From: Dysgonomonas sp.
GTDB lineage: Bacteria > Bacteroidota > Bacteroidia > Bacteroidales > Dysgonomonadaceae
Direction of reading: 5' to 3'
Assembly: GCA_030151105.1 (NCBI GenBank)
Contig: JASLEN010000093.1
Coordinates: 1-5,944 of the forward strand
Length of the DNA stretch: 5,944 nt
Positions within the stretch are counted from its first letter, which is position 1, and every line of letters begins with the position of its first letter. The notes below the pieces were generated by a model. It did not search any database. It worked only from the letters and a program-made list of their open reading frames with translations, and was not told the origin of the DNA. Below, piece after piece: positions 1-5,567 of the stretch. Made by a program: the position numbers and the translations under genes.

Positions 1-796
1 CAGCTTGTAAGTGTACAGGTCCATAAGCAGCAATTAGTTCTACTGCATATTTTGACTGGTAGTTTGCATTGGATATGGTCGCATTCAGAACTTTTGTTTT
101 GTCCACATTCGTATTTAGTCTGCTAGAATAGTTGACAAAACGAGGGTTATGATATCCATCTTCATTATATCCATTGGCATCTGCCTTTCTAACTGTTCCT
201 GCTAGTCCTACATGTAAAATCCTACCTTCTTTCTGAAATGGATTGAAAACGTATCTTCCTGCAATAGAATAGCCATCGTCACCAGCTTTAGAATTGTTGA
301 CAGCATCTCCATCTCCAAAGACTCCAGCGCCTACCCACATATTCTTATTCCATCCTATATATTCAAACCCGAGTTTACGACCAGGTGAGAAAGAGTAGGA
401 GGTAGCATTGGCTGTGATGAATTTGATGTTTGAAGAGCTTTCCATGTGATCTAGTCCAAAAGGTTCGGCAAAGTGACCTGCTCTGATATATGAGTTCTTT
501 ACAAAGCTGTATTGTACAAATATATCTTTGGCGCTTACCTTGCCTCCTGCATAGCCTACATCTACTTTCATATCAAACTGCTGATATTTGGCTTTTAAGC
601 CAACTCGTGCATCACTCATATAGACACCATTACCAAGGTTAGTTTTATCTTTTGAGAAGACAGCACCATCTAAGTAAAAACGGCCCATAGGACTGATTGT
701 CACTTTGTCATCACCAGTGGTTATCTCTATATCTGCAGCCTTAACGGATAAGGCTGCAAACATAGCTGTGAATAATATTAGTCCTAGTTTTTTCAT
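1..796 (-). CDS. Outer-membrane porin, phosphate-selective OprO/OprP-like (partial, 3' end outside window)
   Basis: This is the N-terminal 265 residues of an outer-membrane beta-barrel porin; the C-terminus lies beyond the left edge. The ATG at 796 begins a clear signal peptide (MKKLGLILFTAMFAALSVKA), with likely cleavage near residue 20, so the product is exported. The mature part alternates short aromatic-rich strands with polar turns, as in a beta-barrel. The segment around residues 120-160 (GHFAEPFGLDHMESSSNIKF, then SYSFSPGRKLGFEYIGWN) resembles the Pfam Porin_O_P family, whose members form channels for phosphate or other anions. Full-length family members usually have about 380-420 residues, so roughly a third is missing. 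The gene follows the HAD phosphatase after 24 bases and is probably the fourth gene of the glpK operon. The family call is fairly firm from remembered motifs. The solute is not known, and phosphate specificity should not be assumed, because many Bacteroidetes members are uncharacterised. Confidence 0.82.
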   Translation of the reverse strand, partial: MKKLGLILFTAMFAALSVKAADIEITTGDDKVTISPMGRFYLDGAVFSKDKTNLGNGVYMSDARVGLKAKYQQFDMKVDVGYAGGKVSAKDIFVQYSFVKNSYIRAGHFAEPFGLDHMESSSNIKFITANATSYSFSPGRKLGFEYIGWNKNMWVGAGVFGDGDAVNNSKAGDDGYSIAGRYVFNPFQKEGRILHVGLAGTVRKADANGYNEDGYHNPRFVNYSSRLNTNVDKTKVLNATISNANYQSKYAVELIAAYGPVHLQA

Positions 797-798
797 AG

Positions 799-820
799 TA
801 TCTTAGATATAAGTAAGATA
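799..820 (-). repeat. Inverted repeat filling the phosphatase-porin junction
   Basis: Arms TATCTTA (799-805) and TAAGATA (814-820) are perfect 7-base complements around an 8-base loop. In the mRNA this AU-rich hairpin would start right after the phosphatase stop codon and end two bases before the porin ATG. It covers the place where a ribosome would load. It could tune porin translation or couple it to the upstream gene. It is too weak and lacks the U-tract of an intrinsic terminator. The repeat is seen directly; any role is inference. Confidence 0.4.
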
Positions 821-1765
821 TTATTTTTTCTTAGGGTTCGATTTGTTTGGTTTGATACCCCATTCTTCACTTACATACTTGTGGTTGCCTACAGGAATAT
901 CTTCACAAGAAACTTCAAGACAGTTTGGATCCTTGTCCCAATATTGTTTTACTGTCATACCAGTCATATTTCCAGCATGTTTAGTTTCAACTTTGTTTGG
1001 GTCTGGATTTACGATAATTTTCAAACCTACTGATTCGTCCATCATTTCCATATCACCTCTACTGTTTCCTGCCACAAGGATAGGACGAGCCTTGATCATT
1101 GTATAGATAGTTTCTGTTTTTCCCCAATCTTGAGTCACAGGATGTACTGTTTCTGCTGTTGTTTTTCCATCTCTAACAACAGATTTAACACCTAGAATTC
1201 TGTTCAAAGGAATACCTAACTCTTCAGATACAAATTTTTGATACAAGAACTCAGGAGAACCTGTAAGCACCCACGACTCTATTCCATATGCTTCGAGATT
1301 AGCCAATAGAACTTTCATCTCAGGATAGAACATCCCTTCATATTTTTCATGATAGCAGTCTGCTCCAATCTGAGAGATTTCTTCAGGGCTAAGACCTGCA
1401 AAGAATTTAACGCGAGCCTCCACATAGCCCATTCCCACATTGTCGTCTCCGTGCAACATGTTGTCTATGATTGCCATTTTTTCTTTCGAAAGAGCATCTT
1501 TTTTGCCATCATATGTTTTTTTAGCATAAGCATAAAGAGCCTCGTCAGCAAGATAGAATGGAGCTTGTTTGAACAGTGTTCCATCGCAGTCAAATATTGC
1601 TACTTTGCGTTCTTTGTTCACTAGCGTTGTATTTAAGAACGCTTCAATACGATCGTTTGCTTCTTTAGAGAATCCGTGGATATATCTATACGTTTGTGCA
1701 GATAGGTTTACTGATAGAAGAAGCAATGTCACTAACATTACATGAGTAAAAATTTTCTTTTTCAT
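821..1765 (-). CDS. Secreted HAD-superfamily phosphatase (phosphoserine/phosphorylcholine phosphatase-like)
   Basis: A 314-residue HAD-fold hydrolase, expected to remove phosphate from a small phosphomonoester outside the cytoplasm. Residues 1-23 form a signal peptide (Lys-rich start, hydrophobic MLVTLLLLSV, cleavage likely after LSA). There is no lipobox cysteine, so a soluble periplasmic enzyme is likely. All four HAD motifs are visible: I, FDCDGT with nucleophile Asp59 and acid/base Asp61; II, VLTGS (Thr168/Ser170); III, Lys216 in WGKTE; IV, GNSRGDMEMMD with Asp238 and Asp243. A helical cap probably lies between motifs I and II (about 65-155). The layout recalls type-I cap HADs such as SerB and the periplasmic phosphorylcholine phosphatase of Pseudomonas; that comparison is from memory. 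The gene follows glpF by 52 bases and precedes the porin by 24. This context points to a glycerol-phosphate-type substrate, which is inference. The ATG at 1765 is chosen because it yields the complete signal peptide. Confidence 0.85.
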   Translation of the reverse strand: MKKKIFTHVMLVTLLLLSVNLSAQTYRYIHGFSKEANDRIEAFLNTTLVNKERKVAIFDCDGTLFKQAPFYLADEALYAYAKKTYDGKKDALSKEKMAIIDNMLHGDDNVGMGYVEARVKFFAGLSPEEISQIGADCYHEKYEGMFYPEMKVLLANLEAYGIESWVLTGSPEFLYQKFVSEELGIPLNRILGVKSVVRDGKTTAETVHPVTQDWGKTETIYTMIKARPILVAGNSRGDMEMMDESVGLKIIVNPDPNKVETKHAGNMTGMTVKQYWDKDPNCLEVSCEDIPVGNHKYVSEEWGIKPNKSNPKKK

Positions 1766-1817
1766 AACATTAAGATTTTTAAATTTATATAACGTTTCAA
1801 TTATAAAAAAAAGATGA

Positions 1818-2540
1818 TTATTTTATTAAACAATATGTTAAACCAGCTAATAGAGAGCCTACACAAGGGCATACAATCGGAACCCAAGCATATCCCCAGT
1901 TGCTGTCACGTTTATTCTTGATAGGGAGAATGGCATGAATGATGCGAGGGCCAAGGTCACGAACAGGATTAATAGCATACCCCGTAGTTCCTCCTAGAGA
2001 CATACCAATAGAAACTATTAGTAATGCAACAGGAAGCGCACCTGGAATCACTGCTCCACCCACCATTAATATTCCTAAGACAAGAACAAAAGTTCCTATT
2101 ATTTCACTTGATACATTAGAGATTGTGTATTTTATTGCTGGACCTGTACAGAAAGATCCTAGTTTTTTTCCTTGATCTTCTTCTGCATCAAAGTGGGGCT
2201 TATACATAGCATACATCAGAAGTGCTCCAGCCATTGCTCCCAGTAATTGAGCTATAAAATAGCCAAGTATAACAACCGCATTTGAGGTAAACTTTCCTCC
2301 TAAAGCTAAGCCTATAGTGACAGCTGGATTAAGGTGTGCTCCTGAATATGGTCCTGCAATATATGCCCCTACGAAGACAGCAAATCCCCATCCAAATGTG
2401 ATTACTACCCATCCCGAAGCATTTCCTAAAGTTTTCGTCAAGTTGACATTGGCACAGACTCCTGTTCCTAGTAGTATCATTATTGCAGTGCCTATAAACT
2501 CGAAAAGATATGGCTGAAAAGTATTTGTTAGATTTTCCAT
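1818..2540 (-). CDS. glpF: Glycerol uptake facilitator (aquaglyceroporin, MIP family)
   Basis: An inner-membrane channel for passive entry of glycerol and similar small polyols. The 240-residue product has six hydrophobic segments and two half-helix loops. The first NPA box is intact (GAHLNPAVT, Asn71). The second reads NPVRD (Asn191), with Val in place of Ala. The Asp after Arg194 is the residue that marks glycerol facilitators rather than water channels. By alignment with E. coli GlpF, the selectivity filter is Trp51, Gly179, Tyr188 and Arg194. Only Tyr for Phe differs, so glycerol selectivity is expected. The reading frame can be opened seven codons earlier at a TTG (2561). I prefer the ATG at 2540: it gives the usual length and has an A-rich leader as is common in Bacteroidetes. 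The gene lies 44 bases after glpK and is presumably co-transcribed with it, so imported glycerol is trapped at once. Confidence 0.93.
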   Translation of the reverse strand: MENLTNTFQPYLFEFIGTAIMILLGTGVCANVNLTKTLGNASGWVVITFGWGFAVFVGAYIAGPYSGAHLNPAVTIGLALGGKFTSNAVVILGYFIAQLLGAMAGALLMYAMYKPHFDAEEDQGKKLGSFCTGPAIKYTISNVSSEIIGTFVLVLGILMVGGAVIPGALPVALLIVSIGMSLGGTTGYAINPVRDLGPRIIHAILPIKNKRDSNWGYAWVPIVCPCVGSLLAGLTYCLIK

Positions 2541-2563
2541 GGCTATTTGTTTTATATTCAATT

Positions 2564-2581
2564 CTTAAGTTGATGCTTAAG
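2564..2581 (-). repeat. Paired CTTAAG palindromes in the glpK-glpF gap
   Basis: CTTAAG occurs at 2564-2569 and again at 2576-2581. Because each copy is self-complementary, they can form a 6-base-pair stem with a 6-base loop in the intercistronic mRNA, just after the glpK stop codon. The stem is AT-rich with no following T-tract, so termination is unlikely. It may affect mRNA processing, or may be chance. Confidence 0.25.
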
Positions 2582-2584
2582 CCC

Positions 2585-4075
2585 TTACTTTATCCACGAT
2601 CGTGATCTATAAACGGCATCTGCCCACTTACGTTTATAGAGTTGCATATCTTCCGATTTATTAGGTACGAAAGTTGTCTCAGCAGTCCATTGGTTCTTTA
2701 TATCATCAATTCCTTCCCAGAATCCTACAGCTAGACCTGCAAGATAGGCAGCTCCTAGTGCGGTTGTTTCTACAACTTGTGGACGGATTACATCTTCTCC
2801 CAAAACGTCGGCTTGAAATTGCATCAGCAGATTGTTTTTAGAAGCTCCTCCATCTACACGAAGCTCTTTAAGCCCTACGCCTGCATCCAAAATCATAGCA
2901 TTGATTACATCCATAGATTGATAAGCTATGCCTTCTAACGAAGCACGTGCAATATGACCAGCAGTAGTTCCTCTCGAAATGCCTACAATTGTTCCTCTAG
3001 CATACTGATCCCAATAGGGAGCGCCAAGACCCGTAAGAGCAGGAACGAAATATACATCGCCATTGTCGGGCACTTGTAGAGCCAACTTCTCTATCTCACT
3101 CGAAGAGTCAATCAATTTCATGCCATCTCTCATCCATTGCACGATAGCACCTCCCATAAATATACTTCCCTCGAGTGCGTACACTACTTTGTCATTTATC
3201 TTCCAAGCTATGGTGGTAATAAGGTTATTCTTAGAGAATACAGGTTTTTCTCCTACATTCATCAGTAAGAAACATCCTGTGCCGTATGTGTTTTTCATCA
3301 TGCCTGGTTCTATACACATTTGTCCAAACAAAGAAGCTTGTTGATCGCCAGCAATTCCACCGATAGGAACTTTGGAGGCAAAAATGGTAGTTTTGGTATG
3401 TCCATATATCTCACTAGAGCTTTTAACTTCAGGGAGCATACAAACTGGAATATTAAACAGCTCAAGTAACTCTTCGTCCCATTTGAGATCTGTGATGTTG
3501 AATAGCATTGTACGTGAGGCATTGGATACATCCGTAACATGAACTTCACCTCTTGTTAGTTGCCAAACTAACCAAGTATCCACCGTTCCAAAGAGAAGCT
3601 CTCCCTTTTCGGCACGTTCTCTTGCTCCTTCTACATTGTCTAGTATCCACTTCACTTTAGTTGCACTAAAGTATGCATCTACCACAAGTCCAGTTTTGTC
3701 TTTAATCATCTTGCGGCAGTCACTTTGTTGCTTCAGCTCATCACAATAGTCAGAAGTTCTACGATCTTGCCAAACTATTGCATTATATACAGGAATACCT
3801 GTATTCTTATCCCATACAATAGTTGTCTCTCGCTGATTGGTGATACCAATAGCTGCAATGTTTTTACCATTTATCCCTATCTTTGTAATGGCTTCGGCAG
3901 CCACGGCAGCTTGAGATGCCCAAATTTCTAAAGGATCGTGTTCTACCCAACCACTCTTGGGAAATAGTTGTGTAAATTCTTTTTGAGCAACCGAACAAAT
4001 TTTTCCTTCGTTATCAAAAACGATAGCTCTTGAACTTGTTGTGCCTGCGTCAAATGCTAGAATGTATTCTTTCAT
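2585..4075 (-). CDS. glpK: Glycerol kinase (FGGY family)
   Basis: Cytoplasmic ATP:glycerol 3-phosphotransferase, committing glycerol to lipid synthesis or to oxidation through dihydroxyacetone phosphate. The 496-residue length is normal. Visible landmarks: the N-terminal nucleotide-binding start FDAGTTSSRAIVFD (8-21); NQRET with glycerol ligands Arg82 and Glu83; VWQDRRT (101-107); Tyr135; GDQQ with catalytic Asp244 and Gln245; YGTGC (264-268); GAPYWD (351-356); and the C-terminal FGGY signature region LRVDGGASKNNLLMQFQADV (405-424). The loop that binds the inhibitor fructose 1,6-bisphosphate in E. coli (GGTR) reads FASK here (232-235). The C-terminal region does not resemble the E. coli EIIA-Glc contact, and no His is visible at the position phosphorylated by HPr in Firmicutes enzymes. 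Control is therefore more likely at transcription. The gene is first in the operon, after a 353-base leader/regulatory region. No glpD or glpABC is visible in the window. Confidence 0.97.
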   Translation of the reverse strand: MKEYILAFDAGTTSSRAIVFDNEGKICSVAQKEFTQLFPKSGWVEHDPLEIWASQAAVAAEAITKIGINGKNIAAIGITNQRETTIVWDKNTGIPVYNAIVWQDRRTSDYCDELKQQSDCRKMIKDKTGLVVDAYFSATKVKWILDNVEGARERAEKGELLFGTVDTWLVWQLTRGEVHVTDVSNASRTMLFNITDLKWDEELLELFNIPVCMLPEVKSSSEIYGHTKTTIFASKVPIGGIAGDQQASLFGQMCIEPGMMKNTYGTGCFLLMNVGEKPVFSKNNLITTIAWKINDKVVYALEGSIFMGGAIVQWMRDGMKLIDSSSEIEKLALQVPDNGDVYFVPALTGLGAPYWDQYARGTIVGISRGTTAGHIARASLEGIAYQSMDVINAMILDAGVGLKELRVDGGASKNNLLMQFQADVLGEDVIRPQVVETTALGAAYLAGLAVGFWEGIDDIKNQWTAETTFVPNKSEDMQLYKRKWADAVYRSRSWIK

Positions 4076-4187
4076 GGGTATATTTTGTTATTGTTTTTAT
4101 ATATAAGGATTTTATAGATCTTCTTAAGGGCAACAAAATACATTATGTTACAAATGCGAATTTAAGTAAAATAAAACCAATCGCAAA

Positions 4188-4199
4188 TGTTTCGAAACA
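4188..4199. promoter_or_regulatory. Perfect 12-base operator-like palindrome TGTTTCGAAACA
   Basis: TGTTTCGAAACA is its own reverse complement and overlaps the -7 element and likely start point of the candidate glpK promoter. Related sites lie at 4210-4221 (TGTTTAAAAACA, same arms with an AA centre), 4220-4231 (CAATTCGAAACA, right half intact) and 4298-4309 (TGTTTCGAAAGT, left half intact). Centres of the first three are 22 and 32 bases from the first, close to two and three helical turns. A position over the start suggests repression by a symmetric dimer. The identity of the binding protein is unknown. Confidence 0.5.
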
Positions 4200-4229
4200 A
4201 ATATAAACATGTTTAAAAACAATTCGAAA
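4198..4229 (-). promoter_or_regulatory. Candidate Bacteroidetes-type promoter of the glpK operon
   Basis: Read on the minus strand, TATATTTG (4205-4198) matches the -7 consensus TAnnTTTG exactly. Twenty bases upstream is TTTC (4229-4226), one base off the -33 consensus TTTG, and it lies within an operator-like TTCGAAACA. Transcription would start near 4190. The location in front of glpK and the interlocking operator sites support it. No transcript data are available. Confidence 0.5.
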
Positions 4230-4231
4230 CA

Positions 4232-4260
4232 CTCAGAGCGTCTGAGAAGCACTTTTGTGC
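4232..4260 (-). terminator. Two small tandem hairpins downstream of araC (weak terminator or regulatory structure)
   Basis: CTCAGA-GCG-TCTGAG (4232-4246) is a perfect 6-base stem with a 3-base loop. Two bases further, GCAC-TTTT-GTGC (4249-4260) is a 4-base stem. On the minus strand they lie about 170-195 bases after the araC stop and just before the glpK promoter. The nearest T-run (TTGTTTTT) follows some 9 bases later, so this is a poor intrinsic terminator. It might instead be part of the operator region. Confidence 0.22.
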
Positions 4261-4428
4261 GATATTTGGATATGTATATTATATTTGTTGAGTGTTTTGT
4301 TTCGAAAGTGTAACTCGAATATTGAATAGTTTCTTTGATTTTTATACAATAAATGTACTCTGTTATCGATTTTCGCAAATCAATTCAGTTTTGAACCCTT
4401 CTGTATTCTTATAAATAGTAATGATATC

Positions 4429-5319
4429 TTAAATAACGATTCGGTTTTTGGTATACTTTTCTCTGAGTTCACTTGGTGTACACTTTTTTCTCTTGAGGAA
4501 AAGCCGATTGAAATTTGACAGATTATTATAACCCGAAGCAAAACAAATTTCAGATACAGTTTGGGTAGTATTAATTAGTAATGATGTAGCGTGAGCAAGA
4601 CGAGTTTCGTTTAACGATTCGATAAAAGTTTTTCCTGTACGTTGTTTGAAAAATCGACAAAAGCCAACTTCTGACATTCCAACTAGTTCTGCTACATCTA
4701 TTAGATTAATAGTCTGTTGATAGTTCTTTTCAATGAATGCATACACCTTGTCAATTCTTCGGCTTCTGCTGTCTATCGTTTGGGTGCTAAAGCTTCTGCT
4801 TGCTAATATCCTAATGTCGGGAGACATAGAAAGCTCGTGTAATATATCTAATAGAGTTAATACGGCATCAAACCCTGTACTCTTTTCAGCTAGATATTCT
4901 ATCTTAGGTTGTATAGCCTTTATTGTTTCTCTACCAAAGGTGACTCCAAGTTTGGCATCACTCAATAATTTGTTGATATGTTGGAATGAATTCTTTCGAA
5001 GAAGATTATCACCAATGATATCGGGATGGAATTGTATTGTTATTTCTTTAATCTCTTTTGTTGTACATTGATGTGTTTGCCAAGCATGTTCTAGTGACGA
5101 ACCCGTTATGAAAGTGAGTTCCATATCGTCAATGATTTCTACACTATCTCCTACGATACGCTGTGCACCTTGCGCATTGAGAATGAAATTTAGCTCAAAC
5201 TCATTATGTATATGAAGAGGAAAATTGAATTCTTCTTTTACACGAACGAATACTGAAAGACAATCAGCATCGGTCAATGGCGTGTCTTCTAGCATTATGT
5301 TTGCTCTTGTGTTCTTCAT
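4429..5319 (-). CDS. AraC/XylS-family transcriptional regulator with N-terminal cupin sensor
   Basis: A 296-residue one-component regulator. The N-terminal part (about 20-95) looks like a cupin/AraC-binding domain: FPLHIHNEFELNFIL supplies His36, His38 and Glu42, followed by a glycine turn and short beta strands. A helical linker (about 110-185) follows. The C-terminal part (about 188-290) is the double helix-turn-helix: first HTH around INLIDVAELVGMSEVGFCRF (204-223), second around TVSEICFASGYNNLSNFNRLF (254-274) with the family-typical FASGY and the ending TPSELREKY. Such proteins usually bind a sugar or small metabolite and activate neighbouring genes. It lies upstream of glpK on the same strand, separated by 353 bases, and is divergent from the GH130 gene 248 bases away. 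Its target is therefore ambiguous. The ATG at 5319 fits the candidate promoter, leaving a leader of about 20 bases; Met9 is an alternative start. Confidence 0.92.
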   Translation of the reverse strand: MKNTRANIMLEDTPLTDADCLSVFVRVKEEFNFPLHIHNEFELNFILNAQGAQRIVGDSVEIIDDMELTFITGSSLEHAWQTHQCTTKEIKEITIQFHPDIIGDNLLRKNSFQHINKLLSDAKLGVTFGRETIKAIQPKIEYLAEKSTGFDAVLTLLDILHELSMSPDIRILASRSFSTQTIDSRSRRIDKVYAFIEKNYQQTINLIDVAELVGMSEVGFCRFFKQRTGKTFIESLNETRLAHATSLLINTTQTVSEICFASGYNNLSNFNRLFLKRKKCTPSELREKYTKNRIVI

Positions 5320-5345
5320 CTCGTTAAATTTAGGAGGTTATTATA

Positions 5346-5376
5346 CAAAGATGCTAATATAATACATAGAAACAAA
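5346..5376 (-). promoter_or_regulatory. Candidate promoter of the AraC-family regulator gene
   Basis: On the minus strand a perfect -33 TTTG (5376-5373) is followed after 19 bases by CATCTTTG (5353-5346), one mismatch from the -7 consensus TAnnTTTG. Transcription would begin near 5339, giving a leader of about 20 bases to the ATG at 5319. Confidence 0.4.
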
Positions 5377-5479
5377 TGAAAAAAAAGAAGTTTTTACTCA
5401 GATGGTGGATTAATGAGTCTTTTGATATGCTATAAAATATAGTAAGGTGAAAAAAGTATTGGGAAATGCTAGAATAATA

Positions 5480-5511
5480 CTTGTGCTACTAAATACCAAG
5501 TTATAGCTTTG
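5480..5511 (+). promoter_or_regulatory. Candidate promoter of the GH130 phosphorylase gene
   Basis: TAGCTTTG (5504-5511) matches the Bacteroidetes -7 consensus TAnnTTTG exactly. CTTG (5480-5483) lies 20 bases upstream as a three-of-four -33 match. Transcription would start near 5518, about 50 bases before the ATG at 5568. No TTCGAA-type site like those before glpK occurs in this 248-base divergent region (5320-5567). Confidence 0.5.
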
Positions 5512-5567
5512 TTTTATAGAAAATACACAACTTATTATAATAGTTAAATTAATGTAGAATATCTATA

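Larger units (their letters stand above)
4076..4428. other. 353-base regulatory intergenic region between araC and glpK
   Basis: No credible gene occurs here: a 76-codon minus-strand frame (4378-4148) has low-complexity composition, overlaps the operator sites and promoter, and matches nothing I recognise. The region is AT-rich and contains a candidate glpK promoter, four related TGTTT-NN-AAACA-like sites between 4188 and 4309, and two small GC-containing hairpins at 4232-4260. The part nearest araC (about 4320-4428) shows no evident motif. If the promoter below is right, the glpK 5' leader is about 115 bases. Confidence 0.7.

Noticed and set aside
2541..2561. Upstream TTG start giving a 247-residue GlpF (extra MNIKQIA)
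   Set aside because: The ATG at 2540 gives the typical facilitator length and start of the first membrane helix; the TTG adds seven unremarkable residues and lacks a ribosome-binding signal.
1818..2561. Possibility of a water-specific aquaporin (AqpZ) rather than GlpF
   Set aside because: Asp after the second-box Arg and the Trp/Gly/Tyr/Arg filter are glycerol-facilitator features, and the gene is next to glycerol kinase.
4280..4287. Plus-strand TATATTTG, a perfect -7 match
   Set aside because: The best upstream TTTG is 22 bases away rather than 19-20, and there is no plus-strand gene until 5568; it would only transcribe antisense to araC. Probably chance in AT-rich DNA.
4148..4378. 76-codon minus-strand open frame in the araC-glpK gap
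   Set aside because: It covers the promoter and operator-like sites, has low-complexity composition from AT-rich DNA, and shows no recognisable domain or ribosome-binding signal.
5333..5353. AGGAGG followed by ATG on the plus strand, resembling a strong Shine-Dalgarno
   Set aside because: The ATG at 5351 is followed by a stop after three codons, and Bacteroidetes rarely use strong Shine-Dalgarno sites.
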